From DATJQF01 sp035505995 (GTDB taxonomy: Bacteria > Bacteroidota > Bacteroidia > Bacteroidales > FEN-979), in NCBI GenBank assembly GCA_035505995.1, contig DATJQF010000105.1, positions 1-8,075 on the forward strand: a DNA stretch of 8,075 nt. Direction: 5' to 3'. Below are positions 1 to 6,543 of this stretch, one piece after another. The stretch's first letter is position 1. Each line of letters opens with the position of its first letter. The notes below the pieces were generated by a model. It was not told where the DNA came from. It saw nothing but the letters and a program-made list of their open reading frames with translations, and searched no databases. The position numbers and the translations under genes were made by a program.

Positions 1-1
1 T

Positions 2-1330
2 TTCAGCGGTTCCTGGTACACCAGCGACCTGACGGGAGATTATGTATTCTGGCATCAGGGGGTATGGAATCCCTCAACCACCAAGGTTGACTGGACAGCC
101 TCTCAGATTGATATGGCGCCTTACCTCATGAAAAATTCTGATAACACGCTGGCCGGATTTTTAGGATGGGCAAACTCTGCCTCTGCAAAGGATGGTTCCG
201 TAAGTTATGTCCTCATGAAAGGCATTGATGTAGACAATACCGTTCATCCCGCCTATTGCCAGGTGCTTATTAAATCAACGGATGGAGGGGTGACCTGGCA
301 GCATGTTCCTTACTTTGATCTGGGGACGCTACCGGAGATCCAGGCGCATATCTTACCGACTGCAGCCGACCCGAATGTGTATGCACCGACCTTTTCGGTT
401 ACGGCATCGGCTACTTCCAATAAATTCGAGGCCGATATTATCGTGGATGCCCTGGGCAAGCCTCATATTTTCGCGGAAGTCAGGGGTTCTTATTCCATTA
501 ACCCGGATTCCCTGGGTTATGTGTGGGTAGGCCCGGACGGCTACCCGGTTGACAATAATGTCTTTGAACTCTACATGGATGAAAATGATAACTGGCATGC
601 CGTATGGGTCGACAGCCTGTCAACCGATAACCTCCTGGATGAGAATTCCACGTGGTCCGGCAGTACCTCAGGATCGATAGGCTGGACGCACAGGATCCAG
701 GCTTCCATGACTCCCGACCAATCGAAAATCATGGTGAGCTGGACGGACTCGGATTACAAAACCTGGGGGACGGACCGGGAAGATTTCAATCCCGATCTGA
801 TGATCTGGGGACGCGATGTGTATTCTTACCTCAACACCCCGGTTATCAATGTCACCGCCGGTGATCCGAATCTCTGGGGCATGGCCTTCTTCCATTATCT
901 GGCTCCTGAGAGCTGGGTTGAGAACAATGCCGTTCATATGCCGGTCACCGTGGAAGACATCCTGACGAACAATTCGCCGGACCTTCCGGTGTATCATAAT
1001 TTCGTCCAGGATGTTACCCTTAATTTCTCTGACTTCACGCTGGGCGGAGCTCCTTCACCGACCGCCATCGGAAGTTCTTCCATCGGCACCTGCCATCCGA
1101 ATCCCTTCAGGGGAACCACGTCACTGGATGTCACGGTTAATACCAGCAGCCCGGTTACGGTTACCATCTTGAATACGACCGGCCAGACCGTTTCCTCCGT
1201 TGATTACGGGGTCCTCGCTTCAGGAACCCATACCCTGCAGATCGATGGCTCGACTCTTTCTTCGGGTGTGTATTTCTGTAAGGTAAAAATCGGGGATCAG
1301 CAGCAAACGAGCAAGATGATCGTACAATAA
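2..1330 (+). CDS. Secreted sialidase-like beta-propeller protein with T9SS type A sorting domain (5'-partial)
   Basis: The reading frame is open from the first full codon at position 2, so the visible 442 residues are the C-terminal part of a longer protein; the Met at 113 is internal. The last ~82 residues (from about 1082) form a type IX secretion C-terminal domain: a PNPF motif (CHPNPF, 1091-1108), beta-strand-rich sequence with V-x-I-L-N-x-x-G-Q, then S-S-G-V-Y-F and a terminal K-M-I-V-Q. In this family the tail directs export across the outer membrane by the Por/T9SS machinery and is then removed. Upstream, an Asp-box motif S-x-D-x-G-x-T-W lies at 275-298, and repeats such as DALGKPHIFAEV and DENDNWHAVWV resemble blades of a BNR/sialidase-type propeller. 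I cannot identify catalytic residues, so enzyme activity is unproven; it could instead be a binding or adhesive propeller. It converges on the neighbouring minus-strand gene across a shared terminator. Confidence 0.85.
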   Translation, partial: FSGSWYTSDLTGDYVFWHQGVWNPSTTKVDWTASQIDMAPYLMKNSDNTLAGFLGWANSASAKDGSVSYVLMKGIDVDNTVHPAYCQVLIKSTDGGVTWQHVPYFDLGTLPEIQAHILPTAADPNVYAPTFSVTASATSNKFEADIIVDALGKPHIFAEVRGSYSINPDSLGYVWVGPDGYPVDNNVFELYMDENDNWHAVWVDSLSTDNLLDENSTWSGSTSGSIGWTHRIQASMTPDQSKIMVSWTDSDYKTWGTDREDFNPDLMIWGRDVYSYLNTPVINVTAGDPNLWGMAFFHYLAPESWVENNAVHMPVTVEDILTNNSPDLPVYHNFVQDVTLNFSDFTLGGAPSPTAIGSSSIGTCHPNPFRGTTSLDVTVNTSSPVTVTILNTTGQTVSSVDYGVLASGTHTLQIDGSTLSSGVYFCKVKIGDQQQTSKMIVQ

Positions 1331-1349
1331 CAGCGGAAAGAGATCCCTG

Positions 1350-1385
1350 AAAAAAAACGTCCCGGATACCCGGGACGTTTTTTTT
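1350..1385. terminator. Bidirectional intrinsic terminator between convergent genes
   Basis: A perfect inverted repeat: ACGTCCCGG (1357-1365) pairs with CCGGGACGT (1370-1378) around a 4-base loop. The stem is extended by eight A on the left and eight T on the right, so each strand's transcript has a GC-rich hairpin followed by a U-tract. It lies 19 bases after the stop of the secreted-protein gene. On the other strand it overlaps the TAA (1384-1386) of the GNAT-like gene. This is the expected arrangement for one element ending both convergent transcripts. Confidence 0.92.
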
Positions 1386-2583
1386 ATTCATTTCCGGTTC
1401 TGGATACTTTATCCTTCGTATCCACCGGTATTATGGTGGACCGCCGGAATCCTCTCTCTTCGTTGAATAATTTCCGGTAGGTGATGTGACGCTTGGCGAA
1501 GGTGGCTCCCACCGATTCATGCAGGGCGCGCATTTTGGGATTGAAGTCCCCCACCCAGGAAAGCTCCAGCTCGGTGATGTGGGGCTTGTTCTTCATCTTC
1601 TCGTTCAGATGCCAGAAGATGCCCGATTCGAGTCCGCTGCGCTGATATTTCGGCTTCACTCCCATGATCACGATCCGGGCACGGGTAATGGTCTTCCGGT
1701 ATTTCAGGTAAAAAAACCGGACAATATTCAGCGGGCCCAGCCGCCCGTTCAGGTGTTTCAATATCTGGTTCACATCGGGAAACATGATCAGGAAAGCGGC
1801 CGGTTCCTCTTTATGATATGCGAACCAGATCATCTCCTCATCCAGGAAGAATTTTGCTTTTTTCAGTGATTTCCGGATCACCTTTTCATCCAGGGGAGTG
1901 AAATTCTCATGGAAGGCCCAGGCATTATCGTAAATTTCCTTCATTTCCCGGATGAACGGATCGGTCCGGTCATAGGTAAAATGACGGAAACTGTATTCCG
2001 GCTTGCTCATGACCCAGCCGGCGATCTTCCAGAATCGCTCGGGGAATTTTTTGGTGAGGTCGAGATGGTTGGAGACCTGTTCGAAATAGAACCGGAAGCC
2101 ATACGCTTCGAACAGCTCCCGGTAATAGGGCGGGTTGTAGTTCATTCCCAGCCCGGGATGCATGAACCCTTCCACCAGGAGACCCCAGTTCACGTCATTT
2201 TCCCCGAAATTGATCGGGCCGTCCATGGCTTCCATGCCCCTTTCCTGCAGCCAGCTCCGGCAGGTATCGAAAAGCAGGAAGGCCGCTTCCCGGTCCCGGA
2301 TGCATTCGAAAAAACCCATCCCGCCGGTGGGTTGCTGAAAGTTCCAGGCCTTGTTCCGGTTGATGAATGCGGCGACCCTGCCGATCAGTTCACCCCGGTC
2401 GTTCTTCAGGATCCACCGCGTTGCCTCGCCGTGTTTGAAGAAAGTGTTGTCCGACGGGGAGAAGACAGCTTCCGTTTCGCTGTGCAGCGGACAAACCCAG
2501 AAAGGATCGCCTTTATAAATAAGGTGCGGGACTTCCAGGAATTCCTTTCGGGAGCGTTTATCAGTGACTTCCGTTACCTGCAT
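1384..2583 (-). CDS. YghO-like GNAT-fold protein (putative N-acyltransferase)
   Basis: This encodes 399 residues starting at ATG 2583-2581. An in-frame TAG two codons upstream rules out a longer N-terminus. The overall pattern matches, from memory, a widespread family that includes E. coli YghO and is usually annotated as GNAT-family acetyltransferase. Matching features are an N-terminal L-I-Y-K-x-D-P-x-W-V-x-P-L (21-33), N-x-F-F-K-H-G-E-A (46-54), GRVAAFINR (68-76), a G-P-I-N-F-G-E-N-D segment (122-130), L-L-V-E-G-F (135-140), and N-P-P-Y-Y-x-x-L-F-E-A-Y-G-F (150-163). The C-terminal half holds the GNAT-like acyl-CoA site: strand ARIVIMGVKP (302-311) followed by Q-R-S-G-L (314-318), then a late strand ELELSWV (338-344). 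There is no signal peptide or TM segment, so it should be cytoplasmic. Its substrate is unknown; for this family I know only the fold-based assignment. It is monocistronic here, divergent from the permease gene. Confidence 0.78.
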   Translation of the reverse strand: MQVTEVTDKRSRKEFLEVPHLIYKGDPFWVCPLHSETEAVFSPSDNTFFKHGEATRWILKNDRGELIGRVAAFINRNKAWNFQQPTGGMGFFECIRDREAAFLLFDTCRSWLQERGMEAMDGPINFGENDVNWGLLVEGFMHPGLGMNYNPPYYRELFEAYGFRFYFEQVSNHLDLTKKFPERFWKIAGWVMSKPEYSFRHFTYDRTDPFIREMKEIYDNAWAFHENFTPLDEKVIRKSLKKAKFFLDEEMIWFAYHKEEPAAFLIMFPDVNQILKHLNGRLGPLNIVRFFYLKYRKTITRARIVIMGVKPKYQRSGLESGIFWHLNEKMKNKPHITELELSWVGDFNPKMRALHESVGATFAKRHITYRKLFNEERGFRRSTIIPVDTKDKVSRTGNE

Positions 2584-2607
2584 GGACTAAAGGATTAGTG
2601 GGGCTTG

Positions 2608-2615
2608 CAAAAATA
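2608..2615 (-). promoter_or_regulatory. Putative Bacteroidota -7 promoter element for the YghO-like gene
   Basis: On the minus strand the sequence reads TATTTTTG followed by C, an exact match to the Bacteroidota sigma-ABfr -7 consensus TAnnTTTG. It ends 24 bases before the ATG at 2583, implying a leader of roughly 15-20 nt. I see no clear TTG -33 element at the usual spacing, only T-rich sequence (TTTAT) about 20 bases upstream. Confidence 0.6.
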
Positions 2616-2646
2616 CATTAATTCATTCTCCGTTATAAAGAATACT

Positions 2647-2654
2647 TAATTTTG
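2647..2654 (+). promoter_or_regulatory. Putative Bacteroidota -7 promoter element for the LptF/LptG permease operon
   Basis: TAATTTTG followed by C matches the Bacteroidota -7 consensus TAnnTTTG exactly. It ends 20 bases before ATG 2675. Transcription would start near 2658-2662, so the upstream in-frame GTG at 2660 falls at or before the RNA 5' end, which favours ATG 2675 as the real start. No clear TTG -33 element is present; TTC at 2622-2624 is the nearest candidate. Confidence 0.6.
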
Positions 2655-2674
2655 CAGGAGTGCCTGCCTTCTCC

Positions 2675-4117
2675 ATGAAACGGCTGTATTGGTTCATTCT
2701 CAAATCCTACCTGGGACCCCTGGTGATGACTTTCTTCATTGCCCTGTTCATCCTGCTGATGCAATTCCTCTGGAAATACATCGACGATATCGTGGGGAAA
2801 GGGCTGGAATGGTACATCATCGTCAAGCTCCTCTTCTATGCCTCCACGACGTTCGTTCCGCTGGCCCTGCCGCTGGCGATCCTGCTTTCCTCGCTGATGA
2901 TGTTCGGAAACCTCGGGGAGAACTATGAGCTGGTGGCGATGAAATCGGCCGGGATCTCGCTGCGCAAGATCATGAAGCCCCTTGTCATCGTATCGATCCT
3001 CATCAGCGGGCTGGCTTTCTATTTTTCCAACGTAGTGCTGCCGGTGGCGAACCTGAAATTCCTGTCGCTGCTGTATGACGTACGGGGAAAAAAACTGGCG
3101 TTCAATATAAAGGAAGGGGTTTTTTACAAGGAGATCGAGGGCTATGTGATCTATGTCGGCAAGAAAGAGCCGGATGGCAATACCATCCGGGAGGTCATGA
3201 TCTACAATCATACCCGGCGGGCGGGCGATGTTTCCCTCACGGTGGCCGAGTGGGGAAAAATGGAGCTCACCCCCGACAAGCGGTTCCTGATCTTCCGGCT
3301 TTACAACGGCACCAATTACGAGGAGCGGATCGATGCGCGGAACTCACAGATCACGCATCCTTTCCAGCGCACCCGGTTCAACGAGCAGTATAAGGTCTTC
3401 GACCTGTCGGCCTTCCAGATGATCCGGACGGATGAGAAACTGTTCCGGAACAATTACGAGATGCTGAACATCCGGCAGCTCAACCATGCGATAGATTCGC
3501 TCCGGCATGAGCTGGCATTGGAAGAAGTGATCTCCGACCGGTTCTTCACGAGCAACTTTTATTATTTCTCCCAGCATGACAGCCTCCGTCCCTGGCAGAA
3601 GGACAGCATCCGGAAAATGAAGCCGCTGAAAGAGCTCCTGAGCGGGTTCAGGCCCGACGACCGGAAGCTGATCCTGGAATCGGCCCGCAACTCCGCTTAT
3701 GCCGTCAGCGAAAACCTGAAGTCGTCCAACGACAATAATTACACCAAGGACAAGATCTATTACAAGCACCAGATCGTCCTGCACAAGAAATTCACCTTCT
3801 CGATCGCCTGCTTCCTGCTGTTCTTCATCGGGGCCCCGCTGGGAGCGATCATCCGGAAGGGAGGGCTGGGATTGCCCGCCGTCATTTCCACGGTTTTTTT
3901 CATCCTGTTCTGGGTGCTTTCCTTCACCGGGGAGAAATACGCGATCGCCGGGGTGCTGCCGGCTTATGAAGGCATGTGGATCGCCCCCGCCATCCTGCTC
4001 CCGATCGGGATCTTCCTCACCTATAAGGCCAATGCCGATGCATCCCTGCTGGATTGGGACGCCTGGGCAAAATTCTTCCATGCCTTCACCCGGAAATTCA
4101 AACGAGAGAGATCATGA
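2675..4117 (+). CDS. LptF/LptG-family LPS export permease
   Basis: This 480-residue inner-membrane protein belongs to the YjgP/YjgQ (LptF/LptG) family. Members pair as the membrane subunits of the LptB2FG ABC transporter, which extracts lipopolysaccharide and passes it to the periplasmic Lpt bridge. It has the family topology: TM1 about 12-34, TM2 50-78, TM3 102-124, a large periplasmic region 125-371, then TM4 374-393, TM5 398-417 and TM6 434-450. The MKRLYWFILKSYLGPLV N-terminus, the G-N-L-G-E-x-Y-E-L-x-A-M-K-S-A-G-I-S segment (78-95) and RKGGLG (394-399) are typical. It is over 100 residues longer than the E. coli homologues (about 360), mostly through a polar helical segment before TM4. 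ATG 2675 is preferred over GTG 2660 because the family starts M-K-R-L and because of the -7 box at 2647-2654. Which of the two paralogues (LptF or LptG) it replaces cannot be decided here; no lptA, lptB or lptC is adjacent. Confidence 0.92.
   Translation: MKRLYWFILKSYLGPLVMTFFIALFILLMQFLWKYIDDIVGKGLEWYIIVKLLFYASTTFVPLALPLAILLSSLMMFGNLGENYELVAMKSAGISLRKIMKPLVIVSILISGLAFYFSNVVLPVANLKFLSLLYDVRGKKLAFNIKEGVFYKEIEGYVIYVGKKEPDGNTIREVMIYNHTRRAGDVSLTVAEWGKMELTPDKRFLIFRLYNGTNYEERIDARNSQITHPFQRTRFNEQYKVFDLSAFQMIRTDEKLFRNNYEMLNIRQLNHAIDSLRHELALEEVISDRFFTSNFYYFSQHDSLRPWQKDSIRKMKPLKELLSGFRPDDRKLILESARNSAYAVSENLKSSNDNNYTKDKIYYKHQIVLHKKFTFSIACFLLFFIGAPLGAIIRKGGLGLPAVISTVFFILFWVLSFTGEKYAIAGVLPAYEGMWIAPAILLPIGIFLTYKANADASLLDWDAWAKFFHAFTRKFKRERS
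4114..4117 (+). other. ATGA start/stop overlap (translational coupling)
   Basis: The ATG of the first glycosyltransferase (4114-4116) overlaps the TGA of the permease (4115-4117) by three bases. A purine run, GAGAGAG at 4104-4110, lies just upstream and could help reinitiation. In bacteria this arrangement usually means one mRNA and coupled translation. Confidence 0.85.
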
Positions 4118-5325
4118 AGGTCCTGATGCTATGCAATAAATCCCCTTATCCTGCCCGGGAAGGAGGACCTATTGCCATGAACATGATCGCGGAAGGATTG
4201 CTGGAAGCCGGCCACCAGGTCAGGATCCTGGCGGTGAATTCCGATAAATACTGCGTGGATCCGGATTGCATAGACCCGGCTTACCGGGAGAAAACCGGGA
4301 TTGAACTGGTCCATGTCGACCTCTCCGTAAAATGGATCCCGGCTTTTTTCAATCTTTTTACCGACCGATCGTATCACGTGGAACGATTCATCTCTCCCGT
4401 CTTCCGGTCGAAGCTGATCGAAGTGCTTCGGAAAGAGTCTTTCGACATCGTCCAGTTCGAGATGCTCTTCATGAGCCCGTATCTGGATACCGTCCGGAAT
4501 TTCTCCCGTGCCCGGGCAGTGCTCCGGCCCCATAACATCGAGCATATGATCTGGCAGCGGATCGCGGATAACACCCGGAACCCGCTGAAAAAATTTTACC
4601 TGGATCATCTTTCCAGGACCCTCAGGCAGTACGAGCTTTCCGTGCTCCAACGGTTCGACGGGATCGTGCCGATCACGGAGGAGGATGCAAAATTCTTCCG
4701 GGAAGCGCTGCGCCCGGCAACCCGCAATATCCCGGTCAGCGCTATTCCATTCGGGATCGATGCCGATCACCTTCCCGAGCCGTCGGGACCTGTTGAATTC
4801 CCGTCGCTTTTCTCTCTCGGCGCCATGAACTGGATCCCGAATGAAGAGGGGATCCGTTGGTTCCTGGATCAGGTGTGGCCGGAAGTTCATGCCCGGATGC
4901 CCTCCCTGAAATATTACCTGGCGGGAAGGCATATGCCGGCCTGGCTCGCGGAAAGCCGCTATCCGGGCGTGGAAGTCGTCGGCGAAGTCGCGGATGCCTG
5001 GGAATTCATGCAGTCGAAAGCGATCATGCTGGTCCCCCTCTTCTCGGGGAGCGGCATCCGCATCAAGATCATTGAAGGCATGGCGGCAGGAAAAACGATC
5101 ATCTCCACCTCCATCGGTGCGGAAGGGATCCGCTGCACGAACGGACGGGATATCCGGATCGCGGATACTGCCGGGCAATTCCTCCGCGAGATTGAGACCT
5201 GCGCCCGCGACGCGGCCCTGTGCCGGAGGACCGGCGAAGAAGCCCGCCGGCTTGTTTCCGATCAGTACAGCCGGAGAAAACTGATCGGCCGGCTGACTGC
5301 ATTTTACCGTGAGATCATGGAATAA
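4114..5325 (+). CDS. GT-B glycosyltransferase, GT4-like (glycosyltransferase 1)
   Basis: This 403-residue protein has the two Rossmann-like halves of a GT-B retaining glycosyltransferase. The N-terminal acceptor half opens with MKVLMLCNKSPYP, then R-E-G-G-P-I-A-M-N (15-23), the H-Q-V-R-I-L strand (34-39), FDIVQFE (110-116) and R-P-H-N-I-E-H (138-144). The C-terminal nucleotide-sugar half begins near SLGAMNWIPNEEGIRWF (234-250), with K-Y-Y-L-A-G-R (266-272), GVEVVGEV (285-292) and GSGIRIKIIEGMAAGKTII (312-330). E321 corresponds to the conserved second Glu of the EX7E donor-binding motif; the first Glu position is Ser313. There is no TM segment, so it probably acts on the cytoplasmic membrane face. 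Reading could begin in frame at 4054, but ATG 4114 is chosen because the family begins there and it overlaps the permease stop. A role in LPS, O-antigen or other envelope glycan synthesis is inferred from context; donor and acceptor are unknown. Confidence 0.88.
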   Translation: MKVLMLCNKSPYPAREGGPIAMNMIAEGLLEAGHQVRILAVNSDKYCVDPDCIDPAYREKTGIELVHVDLSVKWIPAFFNLFTDRSYHVERFISPVFRSKLIEVLRKESFDIVQFEMLFMSPYLDTVRNFSRARAVLRPHNIEHMIWQRIADNTRNPLKKFYLDHLSRTLRQYELSVLQRFDGIVPITEEDAKFFREALRPATRNIPVSAIPFGIDADHLPEPSGPVEFPSLFSLGAMNWIPNEEGIRWFLDQVWPEVHARMPSLKYYLAGRHMPAWLAESRYPGVEVVGEVADAWEFMQSKAIMLVPLFSGSGIRIKIIEGMAAGKTIISTSIGAEGIRCTNGRDIRIADTAGQFLREIETCARDAALCRRTGEEARRLVSDQYSRRKLIGRLTAFYREIME

Positions 5326-5338
5326 AAGGGTATTTTAC

Positions 5339-5346
5339 TATTTTTG
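5339..5346 (+). promoter_or_regulatory. Putative Bacteroidota -7 promoter element for glycosyltransferase 2 and ettA
   Basis: TATTTTTG followed by C matches TAnnTTTG and lies in the short gap between the two glycosyltransferase genes. It ends 21 bases before ATG 5368, the same geometry as the two boxes in the divergent region. It overlaps an in-frame TTG (5344) that might otherwise be taken as a start, so translation should begin at 5368. No clear -33 TTG is visible. If active, it would give the last two genes expression independent of the permease. Confidence 0.55.
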
Positions 5347-5367
5347 CCGTACCTATTGATTTCCGGC

Positions 5368-6528
5368 ATGAAGCTCTTCATCCTGCTCCCCCGTGTTCCC
5401 TATCCGACTGAAAAAGGAGATAAGCTCCGGGCTTTCCATCAGCTGAAGCAGCTTTCCAGAAGTCACGAGGTGATCCTGTGTGCGCTTAACGATACGGTCC
5501 TGCACGAGGAAGCGCTCCCGGTACTGCAGCAATATGCCCGTGCCGTGCATGTCCTCCCTATTTCAAAGATCCGGATCTTCCTGAACCTGGTGCGGACTCT
5601 TTTCACGGATCAGCCGCTGCAGGTCGGTTATTTCTACGACCGGGGCACGGCCCGGAAGATCCGCTCGCTGATCGCCCGGTACCAGCCGGATCACATTTTC
5701 TGCCAGCTGATCCGGGTAGCGCCCTATGTACGCGATATACCGGTCAGGAAGACACTCGACTACCAGGATGTATTCTCCAAGGGAGTGGAGCGGCGTCTTT
5801 CGAGTGCGTCTTTCCTGCTGCGACCCTTCCTCCGGATGGAATACCGGCGACTGCTGAAATTCGAGCATGATGTTTTCGGATGGTTCGATAACCGGATCAT
5901 TATTTCCGCACCCGACCGCGACCTGATCCCCCATCCGGAGAGAGAAAAAATAGTGGTGGTCCCCAACGGGGTGGATACGGATTTCTTCCGGCCGGTGGAG
6001 CGGGAAAAGGAATACGACCTGCTCTTCACCGGCAATATGGGGTACCCGCCCAATATCCACGCGGCAGAATTCCTGGTGCATAAGATCCTTCCGCTGGTCC
6101 TGCCCGACTTTCCGGAGATCCGGCTGCTGATCGCGGGGGCGAGTCCGAATATCCGGGTGGCCGCCCTGGCTTCCCCGCAGGTCGAGGTGAGCGGATGGGT
6201 GCCGGATATGAGGGAATGCTATGCCCGGGCGCGGATCTTCATCGCCCCCATGCAGCTGGGCACGGGCCTGCAGAACAAGCTGCTGGAAGCGATGGCCATG
6301 CAGATCCCCTGCATCACCTCCCCGCTCGCGAACCTGGCCCTGGGCGCGGCGGAAGGCAAGGATATCCTGGTGGCCGCCACCCCGGAGGAATATGCCGGCC
6401 ACATCCGGAACCTTATGCGAAGCCCGGAATTGAGAAAGGAGACCGGGATCAACGGGTTCCGGTATGCGACCTCTCATTTCAGCTGGGAAAAGGAAACCGA
6501 AAAGATCAACCAGCTGATCACCCGGTAA
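5368..6528 (+). CDS. GT-B glycosyltransferase resembling the TIGR03087 sugar transferase group (glycosyltransferase 2)
   Basis: This 386-residue GT-B glycosyltransferase begins MKLFILLPRVPYP-TEKGDKLRAF, an opening typical of the sugar transferase group modelled as TIGR03087 (first described next to EpsH/PEP-CTERM loci; nothing of that system is visible here). Further landmarks are LDYQDVFSKG (130-139), the interdomain V-V-V-P-N-G-V-D-T-D-F-F (196-207), D-L-L-F-T-G-N-M-G-Y-P-P-N (217-229), I-R-L-L-I-A-G (251-257), VEVSGWVPDM (272-281) and GTGLQNKLLEAMAMQIPCITS (298-318). E307 is the second Glu of the EX7E motif; the first is replaced by Thr299, as in the neighbouring glycosyltransferase. The two proteins share architecture but differ clearly in sequence, so they are not a recent duplication. 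It follows the first glycosyltransferase after 42 bases and precedes ettA by 15. Substrate is unknown; envelope polysaccharide or LPS glycan synthesis is an inference from the neighbours. Confidence 0.88.
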   Translation: MKLFILLPRVPYPTEKGDKLRAFHQLKQLSRSHEVILCALNDTVLHEEALPVLQQYARAVHVLPISKIRIFLNLVRTLFTDQPLQVGYFYDRGTARKIRSLIARYQPDHIFCQLIRVAPYVRDIPVRKTLDYQDVFSKGVERRLSSASFLLRPFLRMEYRRLLKFEHDVFGWFDNRIIISAPDRDLIPHPEREKIVVVPNGVDTDFFRPVEREKEYDLLFTGNMGYPPNIHAAEFLVHKILPLVLPDFPEIRLLIAGASPNIRVAALASPQVEVSGWVPDMRECYARARIFIAPMQLGTGLQNKLLEAMAMQIPCITSPLANLALGAAEGKDILVAATPEEYAGHIRNLMRSPELRKETGINGFRYATSHFSWEKETEKINQLITR

Positions 6529-6543
6529 ATCTCTCAAAACGCC

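Noticed and set aside
1909..2598. A 229-codon plus-strand frame opposite the YghO-like gene
   Set aside because: It is the antisense shadow of a protein with clear family motifs, it runs through that gene's start into the intergenic promoter, and its product resembles nothing known.
2660..2674. GTG at 2660 as the start of the permease, giving five extra residues
   Set aside because: Family proteins begin M-K-R-L as at ATG 2675, and GTG 2660 lies at about the predicted transcription start. The AGGAG at 2656-2660 overlaps the GTG and is too far from ATG 2675 to act as a typical Shine-Dalgarno.
3344..4081. Minus-strand frame of 245 codons opposite the permease
   Set aside because: The product is dominated by E, D, Q, G and P, with no TM or domain pattern, while the plus strand encodes a clear LptF/LptG protein.
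5368..6528. PEP-CTERM/exosortase-associated locus, suggested by the TIGR03087-like glycosyltransferase
   Set aside because: No exosortase, PEP-CTERM tail or other EpsH-type gene is visible in the window. The only sorting tail present is of the T9SS type.
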